This document shows positions 8,376-15,819 of a stretch of 64,000 nucleotides of DNA, in pieces. The translations under genes were made by a program, and so were the position numbers. The stretch is from contig NZ_CP040748.1 of NCBI RefSeq assembly GCF_006007965.1, forward strand, positions 62,001 to 126,000, in the 5' to 3' direction. The notes beneath the pieces are model-generated. The model saw nothing but the letters and a program-made list of their open reading frames with translations. It had not been told where the DNA came from and did not search any database. The number at the start of each line of letters is the position of its first letter. Positions within the stretch are counted from its first letter, which is position 1. Origin of the DNA: Nocardioides jishulii (lineage in GTDB: Bacteria > Actinomycetota > Actinomycetes > Propionibacteriales > Nocardioidaceae).

Positions 8376-10493
8376 ATGACTTCCAGCCCCGCGACCTTCG
8401 ACCGCACCGCCGCTCGCGAGTCCGCCGAGCGTCACCTGCGCGCCCTGGTCGGCCGCGACGACGCGACGCTGCGCGAGGACCAGTGGTCCGCGATCGAGGC
8501 GCTGGCGGTCGACCGGCGCCGTGCCCTCGTCGTGCAGCGCACCGGGTGGGGCAAGTCGGCCGTCTACTTCGTCGCCACCCTGCTGCTGCGCGAGATGGGC
8601 GCCGGGCCGACGGTGATCGTCTCGCCGTTGCTCGCGCTGATGCGCAACCAGATCGCCGCCGCCGAGCGGGCCGGCATTCGCGCCGTCACCATCAACTCGA
8701 CCAACAACGACCAGTGGGAGCCGATCCACGCCGCGATCAACAACGGCGAGGTCGACGTGCTGCTGGTGAGCCCGGAGCGGCTCAACAACCCCGGCTTCCG
8801 CGACGAGGTGCTGCCACGTCTCGCGGCCACCTGCGGGCTGCTGGTGGTCGACGAGGCGCACTGCATCTCCGACTGGGGCCACGACTTCCGTCCCGACTAC
8901 CGCCGCATCCGTACGCTCCTCGACGAGCTGCCGAGCGGCATCCCGGTCCTCGCGACCACGGCCACCGCCAACGCCCGCGTCACCGGTGACGTCGCCGAGC
9001 AGCTGAGCGGTTCTCGCCAGCTCGACGACGTGCTCGTGCTGCGCGGCACTCTCGACCGCGAGTCGCTGCGCCTCGGCGTGCTGAAGATGCGGACCACCGA
9101 GCAGCGGCTCGCCTGGCTCGCCGACTTCGTCGCGGCCCAGCCGGGCAACGGCATCATCTACTGCCTCACGGTCGCTGCGACCCAGGAGGTGTCCGCCTAC
9201 CTGCGCGACCGTGGCCTGGAGGTGCGCGCCTACTCCGGCCAGACCGAGGCCGAGGAACGAGGGCGCCTGGAGGCTGACCTGGTCGAGGGCCGGGTCAAGG
9301 CGCTGGTCGCCACCTCGGCGCTCGGCATGGGCTTCGACGCGACGCTCTCGTTCGTGGTCAACCTCGGTGCTCCCAGCTCGCCGGTGGCCTACTACCAGCA
9401 GGTGGGCCGTGCCGGCCGTGGCACCGACGACGCCACCGTCGTGCTGCTGCCGCAGCTGGAGGACCGTGACATCTGGGCCTACTTCGCCTCACTCGCCTTC
9501 CCGCCCGAGCACCAGGTGCGCCAGACGCTCGCCGTGCTCTCGGAGCAGGGCACGCTGAGCACGGCGGCGCTGGAGACCTACGTCGACCTCAGCCGCAACC
9601 GGCTCGAGACCATGCTCAAGGTGCTCGACGTCGACGGTGCCGTCCGTCGCGTGCGCGGCGGCTGGGAGGCCACGGGGCAGGAGTGGGCGTACGACGCCGA
9701 GCGCTACGCCCGAGTGACGGCTGCGCGCGAGCGCGAGCAGGCGGCGATGCTCGCCTACCTCGACACCGACCGCTGCCGGATGCGCTACCTGCGTGAGCAG
9801 CTCGACGACCCGGAGGCCGTCGACTGCGGGCGGTGTGACAACTGCGGCGGGCTCACCCTCTCCACGGACGTGTCCGAGGCGGCGGTCGAGGCCGCCCACG
9901 AGCGCCTGAGCCGCCCGGGCGTGGCGGTCGAGCCGCGCAAGATGTGGCCCACTGCGCTCGCCACTCTCGGCATCGACCTCAAGGGCAAGATCAAGGGGCA
10001 GGCCGAGGAAGGTCGGGCCGTCGCCCGGATGACCGACCTCGGCTACGGCCAGCAGGTGCGCGAGCTCTTCCGCGACTCCACCCCGGACGGGCCTGTCCCG
10101 GTGCCGCTGGTGCAGGCAGTCGTCCAGGTGCTCAACGACTGGCGGCCGCGTGTTGACGCCATCGTGGTGGTCGAGTCGACCCGCCGCGGGGTGCTCACCC
10201 AGGACCTGGCCGACGGCCTGTCGCGCTACCTGCGAGTGCCGGTCATCGGCAGCTTCGCCCTCGTCGACGTGGACGTCCCGCCGGGTGCCGGCGCGACCAA
10301 CTCCGCCCAGCGTGTCTCCGCCGTCGGCCGCCGCTCACGCCTCCTGCTGGACGACGACTCCGTGTCGGGTCGCCGGGTCCTGCTGGTCGACGACCAGGTC
10401 AACACCGGATGGACGCTGACCCTGGCTGCGCAGCAGCTGCGCGACGCTGGCGCCGAGGCGGTCCTGCCGCTCGTCCTGGCGGTCCAGGCCTGA
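8376..10493 (+). CDS. RecQ-family DNA helicase with C-terminal phosphoribosyltransferase-like domain
   Basis: 705 aa. The ATP-dependent helicase core has motif I QRTGWGKSA (about 51-59), motif II DEAH (about 157) and motif VI QQVGRAGRG (about 340). A RecQ-type cysteine cluster follows near 466-490 (CRMRYL...CGRCDNC). The HRDC domain of long RecQ proteins is absent. Instead residues about 590-705 form a phosphoribosyltransferase-like fold with VVVESTRRG and a PRPP-loop-like VLLVDDQVNTGWT, resembling ComF-type domains. DNA unwinding in repair is inferred from the family; the role of the added domain is unknown. It stands as a single gene. Confidence 0.9.
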   Translation: MTSSPATFDRTAARESAERHLRALVGRDDATLREDQWSAIEALAVDRRRALVVQRTGWGKSAVYFVATLLLREMGAGPTVIVSPLLALMRNQIAAAERAGIRAVTINSTNNDQWEPIHAAINNGEVDVLLVSPERLNNPGFRDEVLPRLAATCGLLVVDEAHCISDWGHDFRPDYRRIRTLLDELPSGIPVLATTATANARVTGDVAEQLSGSRQLDDVLVLRGTLDRESLRLGVLKMRTTEQRLAWLADFVAAQPGNGIIYCLTVAATQEVSAYLRDRGLEVRAYSGQTEAEERGRLEADLVEGRVKALVATSALGMGFDATLSFVVNLGAPSSPVAYYQQVGRAGRGTDDATVVLLPQLEDRDIWAYFASLAFPPEHQVRQTLAVLSEQGTLSTAALETYVDLSRNRLETMLKVLDVDGAVRRVRGGWEATGQEWAYDAERYARVTAAREREQAAMLAYLDTDRCRMRYLREQLDDPEAVDCGRCDNCGGLTLSTDVSEAAVEAAHERLSRPGVAVEPRKMWPTALATLGIDLKGKIKGQAEEGRAVARMTDLGYGQQVRELFRDSTPDGPVPVPLVQAVVQVLNDWRPRVDAIVVVESTRRGVLTQDLADGLSRYLRVPVIGSFALVDVDVPPGAGATNSAQRVSAVGRRSRLLLDDDSVSGRRVLLVDDQVNTGWTLTLAAQQLRDAGAEAVLPLVLAVQA

Positions 10494-10503
10494 GGGCGAC
10501 CCC

Positions 10504-10653
10504 TCACCGCCCGTCGAGCAGGTCGTCGACGAGGGTCGTGAAGTCGTTGCGACTCCTCTCGTCCAGCGGCCACGGCCGTTCGGCGACCTCACGCTGCAGG
10601 TGGCGTGCCAGTGGCGCCGGATGGGCGCGAGCGCCCGAGTGGGCCACCATCAT
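10504..10653 (-). CDS. possible 49-aa hypothetical protein
   Basis: A short open frame fills the gap between two plus-strand genes. It starts ATG-ATG-GTG and ends LVDDLLDGR. Composition is non-random for this GC level: WPLDERSRNDF and a helical acidic end. No ribosome site and no family are recognised, and it could be spurious. Confidence 0.35.
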   Translation of the reverse strand: MMVAHSGARAHPAPLARHLQREVAERPWPLDERSRNDFTTLVDDLLDGR

Positions 10654-10689
10654 GGCCGCACGTCAGTGCGCGGGTCAGGCGCCGGGGAC

Positions 10690-10695
10690 TACTCT
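10690..10695 (+). promoter_or_regulatory. -10 element of SRPBCC gene
   Basis: TACTCT ends 7 bases before ATG 10703; leaderless-type spacing. Confidence 0.5.
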
Positions 10696-10702
10696 TCGGC
10701 AC

Positions 10703-11152
10703 ATGGACGACCTCACCGCCTCTGCCAGCATCCTCGTCGACGCGCCGGCCTCGGTGATCTTCGACATCCTCGCCGACCCGCGCCAGCACACCCGGATCGA
10801 CGGTTCCGGGTCCGTGCAGGAGATCGTGGACGGCCCCGAGCGGCTCAGCGAGGGGGCGCAGTTCACCGTGCAGATGAAGCGCGGCCTGGGCTACCGGACC
10901 AACAACACCGTGGTCGAGTACGAGCAGGACGCCCTGATCGCGTGGAAGCACCGCGGTGCCCACGTGTGGCGCTACGAGCTCACCCCCGAGGCCGGCAAGG
11001 TCCGGGTCACCGAGACGTGGGACGGCAGCGGCTACTCGGGCCTGCCGCGACTCATCTTCAAGATCACCGGCCTCAAGGGCACCCAGCGCTCGATCGAGGA
11101 GACGCTGGTGCGGCTGAAGGCCGTGGCCGAGGCAGACGCCGCGCGCGCCTGA
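10703..11152 (+). CDS. SRPBCC (START-like) superfamily protein
   Basis: 149 aa. The pattern is that of polyketide-cyclase/dehydrase-like SRPBCC proteins: SASILVDAPASVIFDILADP at the start, a central FTVQMKRG strand, and a long C-terminal helix RSIEETLVRLKAVAE. These fold as a hydrophobic cavity for small ligands. Nothing shows a particular ligand. The gene is single, flanked downstream by a strong terminator. Confidence 0.85.
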   Translation: MDDLTASASILVDAPASVIFDILADPRQHTRIDGSGSVQEIVDGPERLSEGAQFTVQMKRGLGYRTNNTVVEYEQDALIAWKHRGAHVWRYELTPEAGKVRVTETWDGSGYSGLPRLIFKITGLKGTQRSIEETLVRLKAVAEADAARA

Positions 11153-11186
11153 GCAGGCCGACCGCGACTGCTCACGACGTACGGAT

Positions 11187-11224
11187 GCGACGAAGGCCCC
11201 CGCAGGAGCGGGGGCCTTCGTCGC
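11187..11224. terminator. bidirectional intrinsic-type hairpin
   Basis: A perfect 17-bp stem with a 4-base AGGA loop lies between convergent genes (SRPBCC plus, transporter minus). It contains the AAGGCCCCCGC / GCGGGGGCCTT arms typical of actinobacterial terminators. No long T-run is present. Confidence 0.9.
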
Positions 11225-11243
11225 GTGCGTGCGTACGACGCGG

Positions 11244-12830
11244 TCAGTGACCGATCATGACGTCCTTCGGTGCGTGCACCTTCTCGCGCGGCAGGAAGAA
11301 CGCCGGCACGAGGCAGAGACCCACCAGGGCGGTGGCCACCACGAAGACCGAGGCGAACGACGCCGCCTGGTCGCCCGGCACCTTGTCCACGAGTGACTGG
11401 AACGACTCCGGGGTGAGCCCCAGCCGGGCGAACAGCTCACCCACGGCGGCGTCGCCTCCCCGGGCTTCGGCCTCCGCCACCTCGCCGGCCACCTGGATCG
11501 ACTTCTTCTCCTGCATGAAGTTGGTCAGCAGGGTCGCGAAGATCGCGGTGCCGATCGAGGCAGCGACCTGCTGCTGGATGTTCAGCAGGGTCGAACCGCG
11601 AGCGACCGTGTGGTCGGTGAGGGTCGCCAGGGCGGCGGTCATGATCGGCATCATCGCGCCGCCGAGGCCCAGGCCCATGATGAAGAGGGCGCTGAGCAGG
11701 TAGACGTACGAGGTGTCCGCGTCGATCTGCGTGAACATCCCGACCGACACGGTGATGACGGCCAGCGCCGTCATCACGATCTTGCCGGGGCCGATCTTGT
11801 CGGCGAGCAGGCCAGCCAGCGGCATCGTCAGGATGGCGCCGACACCCTGGGGGGCCAGCAGGAGGCCGGCGTGCAGGGCGTCCTCGCCGCGGACCATCTG
11901 GAAGTACAGCGGGAAGAGGAGCGAGGCGCCGAAGAAGGCGATCGCGAAGAACGACATCGTGATCAGCGCGACCGAGAGGTTCTTGTTCTTCAGCAGGCGC
12001 AGGTCCATCAGCGGGTGGATGTTGGACTTGCGCAGCGCCCACGGGATGAAGAGGCTGGTCAGGATCGCTCCGATCACCATGGTCGCGACGACCTCGGTGG
12101 TCCAGGCAGTGCCGGACTCCTCCTTGGCGCCGGGGATCGAGGAGACGCCGTACAGGAACGACGCGAGGCCAGGGGAGAGGAGCAGCATGCCGACGAAGTC
12201 GAAGGTCTCGGACGGCTGCACGTCGTCCTTCTCGAGGACCTTCGCCGCGTAGACGAGGCCGATGATGCCGATCGGCAGGTTGATCAGGAAGATCCAGTGC
12301 CACGAGGCGACGTCGATCAGCCAGCCGCCGAGGATGGGGCCGAAGATCGGCCCGAGCAGCATCGGGATGCCCATGACGGCCATGACTCGGCCCAGGCGCT
12401 CGGGGCCGGCGGCGCGGGTCAGGATCGTCATGCCGAGCGGCATGAGCATGCCGCCGCCGAGGCCCTGGACGACGCGGAAGATGATCAGCCACGTCAGGTC
12501 GGGCGCGATCGCGCAGAGCACCGAGCCGAGCGTGAAGAGGGCGACGGCGATGAGGTAGAGCCGCTTCGTGCCGAACCGGTCGGCGGCCCAGCCCGTCAGC
12601 GGGATGACGGTGGCCAGCGCCAGCGTGTAGGCGGTCATCGTCCACGCGACGTCAGCGGTGGTGGCGTCGAACTCGCGGGCGAAGGTCTCCAGCGCGACGG
12701 ACACGACGGTGACGTCGAGGATGGACATGATGCCGCCGAGGACGACGACGCCGGCGATGAGGAGAAGCTTGCGGTCGAGCTTCTCGACCTGCTCCGGCTC
12801 CTGGCCGGGAAGAGTTTCTGTACTTGTCAC
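11244..12830 (-). CDS. DHA2-family MFS drug-efflux transporter, 14 TM
   Basis: 528 aa. The hallmarks of EmrB/QacA-type drug:proton antiporters are present: LDVTVVSVAL in TM1, DRFGTKR in the 2-3 loop, RVVQGLGGGMLMPLGM and the antiporter motif GPIFGPILGGWLI. An extracytoplasmic insert rich in Glu/Ala precedes the last helix. It should export hydrophobic or cationic compounds; the substrate is not predictable. GTG 12830 is supported by a TAGTCT hexamer six bases upstream. No TetR or MarR regulator is adjacent. Confidence 0.9.
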   Translation of the reverse strand: MTSTETLPGQEPEQVEKLDRKLLLIAGVVVLGGIMSILDVTVVSVALETFAREFDATTADVAWTMTAYTLALATVIPLTGWAADRFGTKRLYLIAVALFTLGSVLCAIAPDLTWLIIFRVVQGLGGGMLMPLGMTILTRAAGPERLGRVMAVMGIPMLLGPIFGPILGGWLIDVASWHWIFLINLPIGIIGLVYAAKVLEKDDVQPSETFDFVGMLLLSPGLASFLYGVSSIPGAKEESGTAWTTEVVATMVIGAILTSLFIPWALRKSNIHPLMDLRLLKNKNLSVALITMSFFAIAFFGASLLFPLYFQMVRGEDALHAGLLLAPQGVGAILTMPLAGLLADKIGPGKIVMTALAVITVSVGMFTQIDADTSYVYLLSALFIMGLGLGGAMMPIMTAALATLTDHTVARGSTLLNIQQQVAASIGTAIFATLLTNFMQEKKSIQVAGEVAEAEARGGDAAVGELFARLGLTPESFQSLVDKVPGDQAASFASVFVVATALVGLCLVPAFFLPREKVHAPKDVMIGH

Positions 12831-12836
12831 TGGCCG

Positions 12837-12842
12837 AGACTA
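12837..12842 (-). promoter_or_regulatory. -10 element of MFS transporter gene
   Basis: TAGTCT on the minus strand ends 6 bases before the GTG at 12830; leaderless-type spacing. Confidence 0.5.
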
Positions 12843-12973
12843 GTGGCCGAGGCAACAATCGGCGCTCCCATTGAACGTGCCGTCGGACACACCCCGTTCT
12901 CGCGGGGTTGCGTGGCGTCCCGCTTTCACAGTCGTTGCCGTCGGCAGAATTGCCAGTTCCGCCGCTGGGCTGG

Positions 12974-13528
12974 CTAGGTCCTCCTTGAGAGCCTGGCGAA
13001 TATGGCTTGGAGGCGGGCACGCACGAGCCGCTGCAGTAGCGCTGGGTACAGATGGAAGAGGAGTCCGAGGGCCACCAGCCAAAGAGCGCCTTGCCATGCC
13101 TCTCCCGACACCACGCCGAAAGACAGGGCCGCAGTGACGACAAGGCAGATGCTGTGGCCGAGTTCGGAGCGCAGTGTGTGCTGGTCGAGTTCTTTCAGGC
13201 CCTCCCGCGTGCCGCCGAACCCACGTTCGTTTGCTATGACCCGGTTCCATCCGATGACGTGGAGCAACTTCCCGAACAACCGGACCCCCAGGACCGGGTA
13301 GAGCCGCGCTTCCCAGGGCCTGACCCGGAACCAACCGTGATTGGGAATCCGCGCCCGCGGACCCGCGATCCAAGACACCCACGCCATGAGAATGAAGTGA
13401 GTGACCCAGGCGAAGGAGAACCCCGTCGGGCCGATGAACACCCATGCCGCTGCAATGGCCCCGGCGGCGAGTGCCGTCGACAACGCCGCGACCACCATGA
13501 CGCGTGCTGACTTGAGGGATTGAGGCAC
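12974..13528 (-). CDS. small integral membrane protein, possible acyltransferase-like
   Basis: About 184 aa if started at GTG 13528, or 174 aa from ATG 13498. Two hydrophobic segments near the N-terminus (MVVAALSTALAAGAIAAAWV and the following one) and two near the C-terminus flank a polar centre with RPWEARLYPVLGVRLFGKLL. That centre loosely recalls the glycosyl-diaponeurosporenoate acyltransferase (CrtO) family, but the match is weak. Base composition and codon use are less GC-biased than neighbouring genes. An open frame continues upstream into the peroxidase gene; that extension is probably not translated. Confidence 0.65.
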   Translation of the reverse strand: MPQSLKSARVMVVAALSTALAAGAIAAAWVFIGPTGFSFAWVTHFILMAWVSWIAGPRARIPNHGWFRVRPWEARLYPVLGVRLFGKLLHVIGWNRVIANERGFGGTREGLKELDQHTLRSELGHSICLVVTAALSFGVVSGEAWQGALWLVALGLLFHLYPALLQRLVRARLQAIFARLSRRT

Positions 13529-13593
13529 GCGCCGAGGTGAGAGGCTCGGCGCAGGTGACGGTGTAGCGGTCGGTTCGGGGGCCGGGCTGCCGC

Positions 13594-14082
13594 TCAACCC
13601 AGCAGCTTCTCGATGCCCTCGACGACGTGCGGGGCGTCGGGCTCCGTACGCGGCCCGAAGCGCGCGACCGGGGTGCCGTCGGCGGTGATGAGGAACTTCT
13701 CGAAGTTCCACTGGATGTCGCCGGTCTTGCCCTCCTCGTCGGAGAGCTCGGTGAGGGCGTCATAGATCTCGTGACGGCCCTCGCCGTTGACCTCGATCTT
13801 CTCGGTCAGCGGGAAGGTCACCCCGTAGGTTGCCGAGCAGAACTCCGCGATCTCGTCGGGCGAGCCGGGCTCCTGGCCCATGAACTGGTTGCACGGGAAG
13901 CCGACCACGGTGAAGCCGCGCTCGCCGTAGGTGGCCTGCAGCTCTTCGAGCTTGGAGTACTGCGGCGTGAGGCCGCACTTGCTGGCCACGTTGACCAGGA
14001 GGGCGGGCTTGCCGCCGGTGAGGTCGCGCAGGGTGCCGGTCGTGCCGTCGAGGCGGCCGATGGAGGAGTCGAGGATGCTCAT
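13594..14082 (-). CDS. glutathione peroxidase family thiol peroxidase (Cys type)
   Basis: 162 aa, full length. Catalytic Cys36 replaces selenocysteine in NVASKCGLTPQY; the other active-site residues are present: Gln70 in FMGQEPG, and Trp125-Asn126 in WNFEKFL. A second Cys64 in GFPCNQF may be the resolving cysteine, so this form probably uses thioredoxin or mycothiol systems rather than glutathione (inference from bacterial Cys-GPx). ATG 14082 has TAACCT six bases upstream. Confidence 0.95.
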   Translation of the reverse strand: MSILDSSIGRLDGTTGTLRDLTGGKPALLVNVASKCGLTPQYSKLEELQATYGERGFTVVGFPCNQFMGQEPGSPDEIAEFCSATYGVTFPLTEKIEVNGEGRHEIYDALTELSDEEGKTGDIQWNFEKFLITADGTPVARFGPRTEPDAPHVVEGIEKLLG

Positions 14083-14088
14083 GGCTCG

Positions 14089-14094
14089 AGGTTA
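14089..14094 (-). promoter_or_regulatory. -10 element of peroxidase gene
   Basis: TAACCT (minus strand) ends 6 bases before the ATG at 14082. Confidence 0.5.
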
Positions 14095-14222
14095 GTGCGG
14101 TTCTCAACAATCCGTGGTGGTGATCCATCAGGGAACGTGCCGTGGCTCGTGCTCGTGCACGGTCCGAAGGAGCGGATTGCTCCTGCGCCTCCAAATCCCC
14201 CCCGTCGGGAGCCGATCTTCCC

Positions 14223-14228
14223 TACCCT
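14223..14228 (+). promoter_or_regulatory. -10 element of PD-(D/E)XK stress-protein gene
   Basis: TACCCT lies 23 bases before the GTG at 14252, leaving a short leader that contains an AAGGGGAG ribosome site. Confidence 0.45.
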
Positions 14229-14251
14229 GCTGGACAAGCGAAGGGGAGATT

Positions 14252-15580
14252 GTGGCTGAAGAGTCATGGCACGCAGCACGACTGATTCCGACCTCGGGGA
14301 TTTCGGGTGCGGAGGAGCAGGAACGACGCGCGACTTCTGCGCTGCTGGCTGTTCTTTCATCCGTGAAGGAGTTCGGCCGAGCGCTTCTCGGGACGGTGGC
14401 TGCCCCGGCAGGAAACGTCGAGACCTACATCGAGGTTCCCTTCAAACTGGGAGGGAAGGACCTGCGTCCCGATGGGCTCATTCGAGTTCGTCGCGGTTCG
14501 AGGGAATGGACCGCCCTCGTCGAGGTGAAGACTGGGAAGAACGCTCTCGCCACGGAGCAGTTGGAGAACTACCTCGACATCTGCCGTGATCAAGGCTTCG
14601 ACGCGCTGATCACGATCAGCAACGAGATTCCACCCAGTCCTGACGTCCACCCGACGCAGGTTGACCGCCGAAAACTGCGAAAGGTGGCACTCCACCACTG
14701 GTCGTGGGCAGATGTGCTCGCCTCCGCGGTTCTTCAGAAGGAACATCGCGGTGTCTCCGACCCCGATCAGGCATGGGTCTTGGGTGAACTCATCCGCTAC
14801 CTCGAACACCCGAAGTCGGGGGCACTCGAGTTCGACGACATGGGCGCCGACTGGGTTCCGCTCCGAGAAGCGGTCACGAGCGGGACGTTGCGTGCGGGTG
14901 ATCCCACCATCACCGACGTCGTGGCGCGCTTCGACGCACTCATCCGGTATGCCTCACTGCAATTGGGCCGGAGGCTGGGGGCGGACGTAGTTGTCCAGAT
15001 GAGCCGCAAGGAGCGCAGTGACCCAACACTGCGCGCGCAGATTCTGCGGACTGGTCTTGTCGACCACGGTGTCCTTCGCGGCGCTCTACGCATTCCCGGA
15101 ACGGTGGGCGACATCTCCGTGACGGCCAACTTGCGCACGAACACCGTTACGTGTCACGTCGACGTGGATGCGCCCAAGACCGGACGGGCCACCACTCGTG
15201 TGAACTGGTTGGTGCGTCAACTGAAGACCGCCCCTGACGGACTGCGTCTGGAGGCATTCGTGGTGAACCAGCGGGGTGCAGGTGCATCAGACCTCTTGGC
15301 CGTGGTGCGCGAGGACCCTGCGGTGTTGGTGCTGGACGCCACTCGGGAGCTCAAGGCCTTCCGGTTGGAGATGAGCGTTCCCATGGGCACGAAACGAGGT
15401 CGGGGCCGTGGGTCCTTCATCGACTCCGTGATGAACGCGGTGGACACCTTCTACGAGGACGTCGTCCAGCACCTCAAGGCATGGTCCGCTGCACCCCCCA
15501 AGATGCGGCCCGAGGTTGCGACTCCACCGGGCGAGCCAGCCGAACTCACGTCCACGGCGCTCTCGTCCCAGGACGACTGA
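14252..15580 (+). CDS. actinobacterial 'stress response' protein with PD-(D/E)XK-like N-domain
   Basis: 442 aa. It resembles proteins annotated 'stress response protein' across Actinobacteria. The N-terminal third has a nuclease-like signature: Asp in RPDGLIRV, then ALVEVKTG (the E-x-K), then TEQLENYLDI, typical of PD-(D/E)XK folds used on DNA. The remaining 300 residues are conserved in the family but unassigned (ALEFDDMGADWVPLREAV, TTRVNWLVRQLK). The start is GTG 14252, preceded by AAGGGGAG; the open frame upstream lacks conservation. The gene is clearly less GC-rich than flanking genes. Nuclease activity is inferred, not shown. Confidence 0.8.
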   Translation: MAEESWHAARLIPTSGISGAEEQERRATSALLAVLSSVKEFGRALLGTVAAPAGNVETYIEVPFKLGGKDLRPDGLIRVRRGSREWTALVEVKTGKNALATEQLENYLDICRDQGFDALITISNEIPPSPDVHPTQVDRRKLRKVALHHWSWADVLASAVLQKEHRGVSDPDQAWVLGELIRYLEHPKSGALEFDDMGADWVPLREAVTSGTLRAGDPTITDVVARFDALIRYASLQLGRRLGADVVVQMSRKERSDPTLRAQILRTGLVDHGVLRGALRIPGTVGDISVTANLRTNTVTCHVDVDAPKTGRATTRVNWLVRQLKTAPDGLRLEAFVVNQRGAGASDLLAVVREDPAVLVLDATRELKAFRLEMSVPMGTKRGRGRGSFIDSVMNAVDTFYEDVVQHLKAWSAAPPKMRPEVATPPGEPAELTSTALSSQDD

Positions 15581-15703
15581 GCCGCCTCGACGTCGGCTGG
15601 ATGACGGCTCCACGGCATCGCATTAACGCCTGAGGGCCACGTACGCCCACGGTTCAGCAGGCAGTTCGGGTACGTGAGTGCCGGCGTCGCGCTCGTCGGG
15701 CCG

Positions 15704-15764
15704 CGCCAGCGCAGGAGTTTCCTTCCGGGGTGGTGGCCTCCCGCCAGCGCAGGAGTTTCCTTCC
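15704..15764. repeat. two copies of a 23-bp direct repeat
   Basis: Identical 23-mers at 15704-15726 and 15742-15764 (core CAGCGCAGGAGTTTCC), 38 bases apart start to start. The second copy is preceded by CTCC, which can pair with its own GGAG. They lie just upstream of the SNF2 promoter in an otherwise empty 240-base gap. Function unknown. Confidence 0.85.
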
Positions 15765-15806
15765 CAGCCGAGGCCCACTGCCCCCAGCGCTGTCGGACTC
15801 AGCGGC

Positions 15807-15812
15807 TACCGT
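15807..15812 (+). promoter_or_regulatory. -10 element of SNF2 helicase gene
   Basis: TACCGT ends 7 bases before GTG 15820 and no ribosome site is present; it favours this start over an upstream GTG. Confidence 0.6.
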
Positions 15813-15819
15813 CGTCGGC

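Noticed and set aside
12850..15650. genomic island or prophage
   Set aside because: Lower GC is visible, but no integrase, transposase, tRNA or flanking repeat is present and a typical high-GC gene lies in the middle.
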